A DNA stretch of 7,193 nt from positions 1-7,193 of the forward strand of contig JAICVP010000105.1 of assembly GCA_025935275.1 (NCBI GenBank), in the 5' to 3' direction. The stretch comes from Thermoleophilia bacterium (lineage in GTDB: Bacteria; Actinomycetota; Thermoleophilia; Gaiellales; Gaiellaceae). Each line of letters begins with the position of its first letter. The first letter of the stretch is position 1. The notes under the pieces were generated by a model that was not told the origin of the DNA, made no database searches, and worked only from the letters and a program-made list of their open reading frames with translations. Below are positions 5,371 through 7,193 of this stretch, in pieces. The position numbers and the translations under genes were made by a program.

Positions 5371-5835
5371 GTGCGGATTTCTCCGTTTGTCGGGGCACTC
5401 GGGATCACCCTGACGGCGGCGTGCGGCGGTTCGAATGGGCAATCGTCCGAGGCCGAGACGTCCAGGTTGCGAGACCGACCGCCCGCAGCCACCGTAGTAA
5501 AGGAGAGTGCGCCTCGGGGAGGCCAGGTGCCGCCGGCCCTGCGGGCAACATGGTTGTTCAGATCCGACACGGGCCCCATCCGCCTGCAGCTCAGCGATGA
5601 CCGGTACATCATCTCTGCGGGGGGAAGCGCGCAGGGAGATGTTGTCGTCAGGGGCAATGTGATCTCCTTCTACAACTCGAACGCACCCTCGTGTCCGCTT
5701 AGGTTCCCCGAGGGCGTCGGCCGCTACCGGTTGACCGTCACCAGTGAGACACTCCACTTGACCCCGTTCGGAAAAGATCCATGCGGCGGTCGCGCCCCCG
5801 CGTTAGCGAACGTGACTTTCGAACGGGCGGAGTAG
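5371..5835 (+). CDS. Small predicted lipoprotein, possible beta-barrel (calycin-like) domain
   Basis: 154 residues from GTG 5371-5373. The N-terminus MRISPFVGALGITLTAAC is a short signal peptide with a weak lipobox; C18 is the likely lipidated residue, followed by a GGSNGQSS linker. A disordered, charged stretch reaches about residue 55. The rest is rich in short beta-strands: ATWLFRS, IRLQLSDDRYIIS, VVVRGNVISFY, GRYRLTVTSETLHLTPF, ANVTFERAE. Cys residues in PSCPL and DPCGGRA may form a disulphide, in keeping with export. The order (strand, glycine, strand, Cys, YRL..., L.L, DPC..RA) recalls small extracytoplasmic lipocalin-like domains, but this is only a resemblance from memory. Starting at TTG 5335 would add 12 residues before the signal and is disfavoured because that TTG fits a -35 box. 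It is the only cargo gene of module 2. Ligand and role are unknown. Confidence 0.75.
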   Translation: MRISPFVGALGITLTAACGGSNGQSSEAETSRLRDRPPAATVVKESAPRGGQVPPALRATWLFRSDTGPIRLQLSDDRYIISAGGSAQGDVVVRGNVISFYNSNAPSCPLRFPEGVGRYRLTVTSETLHLTPFGKDPCGGRAPALANVTFERAE

Positions 5836-5858
5836 CGCGAACTTAGCGCTCGCTGGTG

Positions 5859-5884
5859 CGGCGGCTTGCGCTCGCGCTCCGCCG
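5859..5884 (+). terminator. GC-rich hairpin after the lipoprotein gene
   Basis: CGGCGG (5859-5864) pairs with CCGCCG (5879-5884) around a GC-rich loop, 23 bases after the stop. A smaller stem AGCGC/GCGCT (5834-5838, 5846-5850) precedes it. There is no T-run, so this is only a possible terminator. Confidence 0.3.
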
Positions 5885-5887
5885 GCA

Positions 5888-5923
5888 TCGGGGGTTGTAG
5901 GGTCGAGTCCTACCGACCTTGTG
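5888..5923 (+). repeat. Diverged tRNA 3' remnant (attR-like), copy 3
   Basis: Matches tRNA-Trp positions 4321-4356 at 30 of 36 bases with no gaps, including the TGTG just after the discriminator. The T arm folds as GTAGG/CCTAC (5897-5901, 5909-5913) with loop GTCGAGT; both bases of the changed T-stem pair differ together from tRNA-Trp. The acceptor strand CGACCTT (5914-5920) finds no AAGGTCG partner upstream, and no anticodon stem partner is present, so it is a fragment. It may come from a related but different tRNA or from a donor's tRNA-Trp. Confidence 0.65.
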
Positions 5924-5942
5924 CCCGGGCCGTGCGGGTGGA

Positions 5943-5975
5943 GAGGCGGCAGGGCCAGCGCCCGTGCCGCCCCTC
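5943..5975 (-). terminator. Stem-loop downstream of Mn catalase
   Basis: A strong inverted repeat: CGGCA plus GGGC (5947-5955) pair with GCCC plus TGCCG (5960-5969), with one bulged G and loop CAGC, and the arms extend outward with GG/CC. It begins 10 bases after the catalase stop. No T-run follows on the minus strand, so it is a possible actinobacterial-type terminator lacking a U tract. Confidence 0.5.
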
Positions 5976-5985
5976 ATTTCCAGCT

Positions 5986-6966
5986 CTAGCTGCGAACCTT
6001 GCTCGTGAGAGCGCCGACGAGCTCCTGCGACTCCTCCGACACGAGGCCGGTCGGCTCGTCCGGCAGCCCGGCCTTCTTGCGGAGCTTCTGCGCGATCTCG
6101 GCGATCTCTTCGGGCGCGAAATCGGGCGCGAAGACCGCGGGCTGAGGCGGCAGGTCGTGCGCAGGCGCCCCGACCGGATGCGGCACGTCCGCGACGACGA
6201 GCTCGTCGCCGGTCTCGGGATGTGTCCCGTTCCAGACGGCCTTGACCTCCCCGAAGTCCTCGGCGGAGAAGCGGTAGAGCTTCGTGTGCTCGCCGCGCTC
6301 GATGTGCGGTCGCGACTCCGGGATCTTGTCGGTCGGGATGCGCGGGCTGGGGAACATCTTCATCAGGTCGGCCCCGGTGAGGTGCTCGACGGCACGTGCG
6401 TAGGCGACCTGGTGAACTCCCCCGCGGACGAGCAGATACCCGGTCAACGCCCTCGCGGCCGGGTGCTCGACCATCTCGTAGACCTTCAACTTGTTGTTCC
6501 GGGCGCCGGTCTCGAGGAAGAAGTTGTGCGTCAGGTCCTCGATCAGGTCGCCCGAGCTGAAGACGTAGTCGCCGTTCCAGGGCCTCCCCTGCGAGTTCTG
6601 GGGAAGAGCGCCCTGCCCACCTGCGAGGAAGTGGTGCGGGTTGCCGATGCCCTTCACGTCGGCGAGGCCGGACTCCGGAGCTCCGCCGCCCTCGAGCGGA
6701 GTCGCACCCGTGAGCATGGTGTTGATCGTCAGCGAGACGAGCTCGACGTGCCCGAACTCCTCCGTGGCGATCGACGACAGGAGGTCGTAGAACGGCCGAG
6801 CCCCTTGCCGGGCGCGGAAATTGAACGACTGGAACGTGTAGTTCAGCCAGGTCGACATCTCGCCGAACTTCCCGCCCAGGAGTTCCTGGACGGCCTGCGC
6901 TCCCGCAGGATCAGGATCGGACGGAGGCGGAAGCTCGACGCCGATCCGGTCGAGTCGAAGAATCAT
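5986..6966 (-). CDS. Manganese catalase (non-haem)
   Basis: A 326-residue dimanganese catalase that converts hydrogen peroxide to water and oxygen in the cytoplasm. The five expected metal ligands are present: E36 (GEMSTWLNY), E70 and H73 (TEEFGHVE), E152 (FFLETGARN) and H185 (GGVHQVAYA). The spacings E70-H73, H73-E152 (79) and E152-H185 (33) equal those of the Lactobacillus plantarum enzyme as I recall them (E66, H69, E148, H181). Residues 1-200 form the ferritin-like four-helix bundle. The tail from about 205 is longer than in minimal 270-300-residue family members and ends in a charged helix (PEEIAEIAQKLRKKAG). The start ATG 6964-6966 has a good Shine-Dalgarno AAAGGGG (6972-6978) 5 bases upstream. 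The frame is open further upstream to 7155, but that part overlaps the next gene in another frame and is not coding. It is likely expressed under oxidative or general stress. Confidence 0.95.
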   Translation of the reverse strand: MILRLDRIGVELPPPSDPDPAGAQAVQELLGGKFGEMSTWLNYTFQSFNFRARQGARPFYDLLSSIATEEFGHVELVSLTINTMLTGATPLEGGGAPESGLADVKGIGNPHHFLAGGQGALPQNSQGRPWNGDYVFSSGDLIEDLTHNFFLETGARNNKLKVYEMVEHPAARALTGYLLVRGGVHQVAYARAVEHLTGADLMKMFPSPRIPTDKIPESRPHIERGEHTKLYRFSAEDFGEVKAVWNGTHPETGDELVVADVPHPVGAPAHDLPPQPAVFAPDFAPEEIAEIAQKLRKKAGLPDEPTGLVSEESQELVGALTSKVRS

Positions 6967-7064
6967 GAAAACCCCTTTCGTGTGGCGTTCGTCACGCCTT
7001 CCCCGAGTGCAGCTGGGGAAACACGAGCGCTCGTATTGCCGGCCGGACGAGCGAGAGGTCGCCT
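6967..7064 (-). promoter_or_regulatory. Mn catalase upstream region with three inverted repeats
   Basis: The 98 bases between the flanking gene and the catalase hold three inverted repeats: GGCGT/ACGCC (6984-6988, 6994-6998), TTCCCC/GGGGAA (6999-7004, 7015-7020) and the perfect 12-base palindrome ACGAGCGCTCGT (7023-7034). On the minus strand GTTT (7019-7022), 14 bases, then GGGGAA (6999-7004) resembles the SigB/SigF stress promoter pattern (GTTT-N14-GGGTAT-like). No good TAnnnT -10 is seen. The palindrome might instead belong to the 3' end of the upstream gene. Confidence 0.35.
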
Positions 7065-7193
7065 CTACTTTTCGAGGAGCTCTTTGAAGCCCGGCTCGTC
7101 GCGGATCGGATCGAAGTCCGAGTCCTTCGCAGCCAGCTCCCTGAACGGCTCCCACGCCTCGATCGCGCGGCGGAGGTGCTCGAGCGCGTCGTC
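7065..7193 (-). CDS. C-terminal end of a probable TPR-like protein (partial)
   Basis: The last 42 codons of a gene entering from the right edge, ending at TAG 7065-7067. The sequence reads DDALEHLRRAIEAWEPF, then RELAAKDSDFDPIRDEPGFKELLEK. A helix of the type ALEHLRRAIE followed by DSDFDPIRDEPGFKEL is the usual end of tetratricopeptide-repeat proteins, where a final capping helix follows the last repeat. Only this end is visible, so the domain architecture and function cannot be given. It lies upstream of the Mn catalase on the same strand, 98 bases away. That region has its own regulatory repeats, so the two genes are probably separate transcription units. Confidence 0.7.
   Translation of the reverse strand, partial: DDALEHLRRAIEAWEPFRELAAKDSDFDPIRDEPGFKELLEK

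Larger units (their letters stand above)
4311..5923. mobile_element. Putative tRNA-Trp-borne mini-island of two modules, no integrase
   Basis: Three copies of the tRNA-Trp 3' portion (4311-4357, 5191-5235, 5888-5923), all in the same orientation, bracket two gene-sized modules of about 0.83 and 0.65 kb. The first copy leaves an intact tRNA; the others are headless remnants. This is the usual geometry of attL and attR after site-specific integration into a tRNA gene, here apparently twice in tandem. Part of module 1 is lower in G+C (32/60 at 4801-4860) than a core-gene row (45/60 at 2161-2220). No recombinase or relaxase is encoded, so the units are decayed or were mobilised in trans. Duplication of the tRNA end by another route is not excluded. 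Confidence 0.6.

Noticed and set aside
5160..5657. Minus-strand open frame across the tRNA remnant, terminator and lipoprotein gene
   Set aside because: It includes a peptide (RPEDSNLRPPVLETR) of the type seen when tRNA 3' ends are translated by chance, and it is antisense to a better supported gene.
5840..5923. Complete tRNA gene ending at 5921
   Set aside because: The T arm folds, but there is no 5' acceptor strand (AAGGTCG), D arm or anticodon stem partner upstream.
6967..7155. Longer start for Mn catalase
   Set aside because: The family N-terminus begins at MILRLDRIGV with a good Shine-Dalgarno; the extension overlaps the TPR-like gene in another frame and the control region.
1..7193. 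CRISPR array, toxin-antitoxin pair or phage-defence operon
   Set aside because: No regularly spaced repeats, no nuclease, helicase, reverse transcriptase or toxin-like protein was seen. The island cargo is too poorly characterised to call a defence system.

Overview
The window looks like chromosomal DNA from a high-GC actinobacterium, most plausibly of the class Thermoleophilia. The grounds are a G+C near 70-75% in the core genes (the row 2161-2220 is 45/60 G+C), GTG starts, several starts without a Shine-Dalgarno sequence, an actinobacterial-style EF-G-like GTPase and a WhiG/FliA-type sigma factor. The lineage is an inference from protein character; no marker gene settles it.

Layout. On the minus strand, 2788 to 1 reads as a likely operon: an EF-G-like GTPase, a zinc-ribbon protein of unknown function whose start appears to be an ATT, and the first 29 codons of a small protein cut by the window edge. 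A GNAT acetyltransferase (2839-3288, +) diverges from EF-G and converges on a WhiG/FliA-family sigma factor (3285-4073, -); the two stop codons share one CTAG. Upstream of the sigma gene is a 54-residue two-helix membrane protein (4095-4259, -), then tRNA-Trp (4282-4354, +).

The unusual part is 4311-5923. The 3' part of tRNA-Trp is repeated at 5191-5235 (45 nt, nearly identical) and again, more diverged, at 5888-5923. The three tRNA-derived segments bracket two small modules. Module 1 (about 0.83 kb) holds two tandem paralogues with a CxCx4C...PGH signature, lying in the same reading frame and separated by a TAA. Module 2 (about 0.65 kb) holds a terminator that may be the original tRNA terminator, displaced downstream, and a small predicted lipoprotein with a leaderless-type promoter. 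Part of module 1 is visibly lower in G+C (row 4801-4860 is 32/60). There is no integrase. The best reading is a tRNA-Trp integration hotspot carrying a decayed or passively mobilised pair of insertions.

Beyond it are a manganese catalase (5986-6966, -) with all five expected metal ligands and a regulatory region rich in inverted repeats, and the C-terminal end of a probable TPR-type protein at the right edge (7065-7193, -). No CRISPR array, rRNA, complete insertion sequence or recognisable defence system is present.
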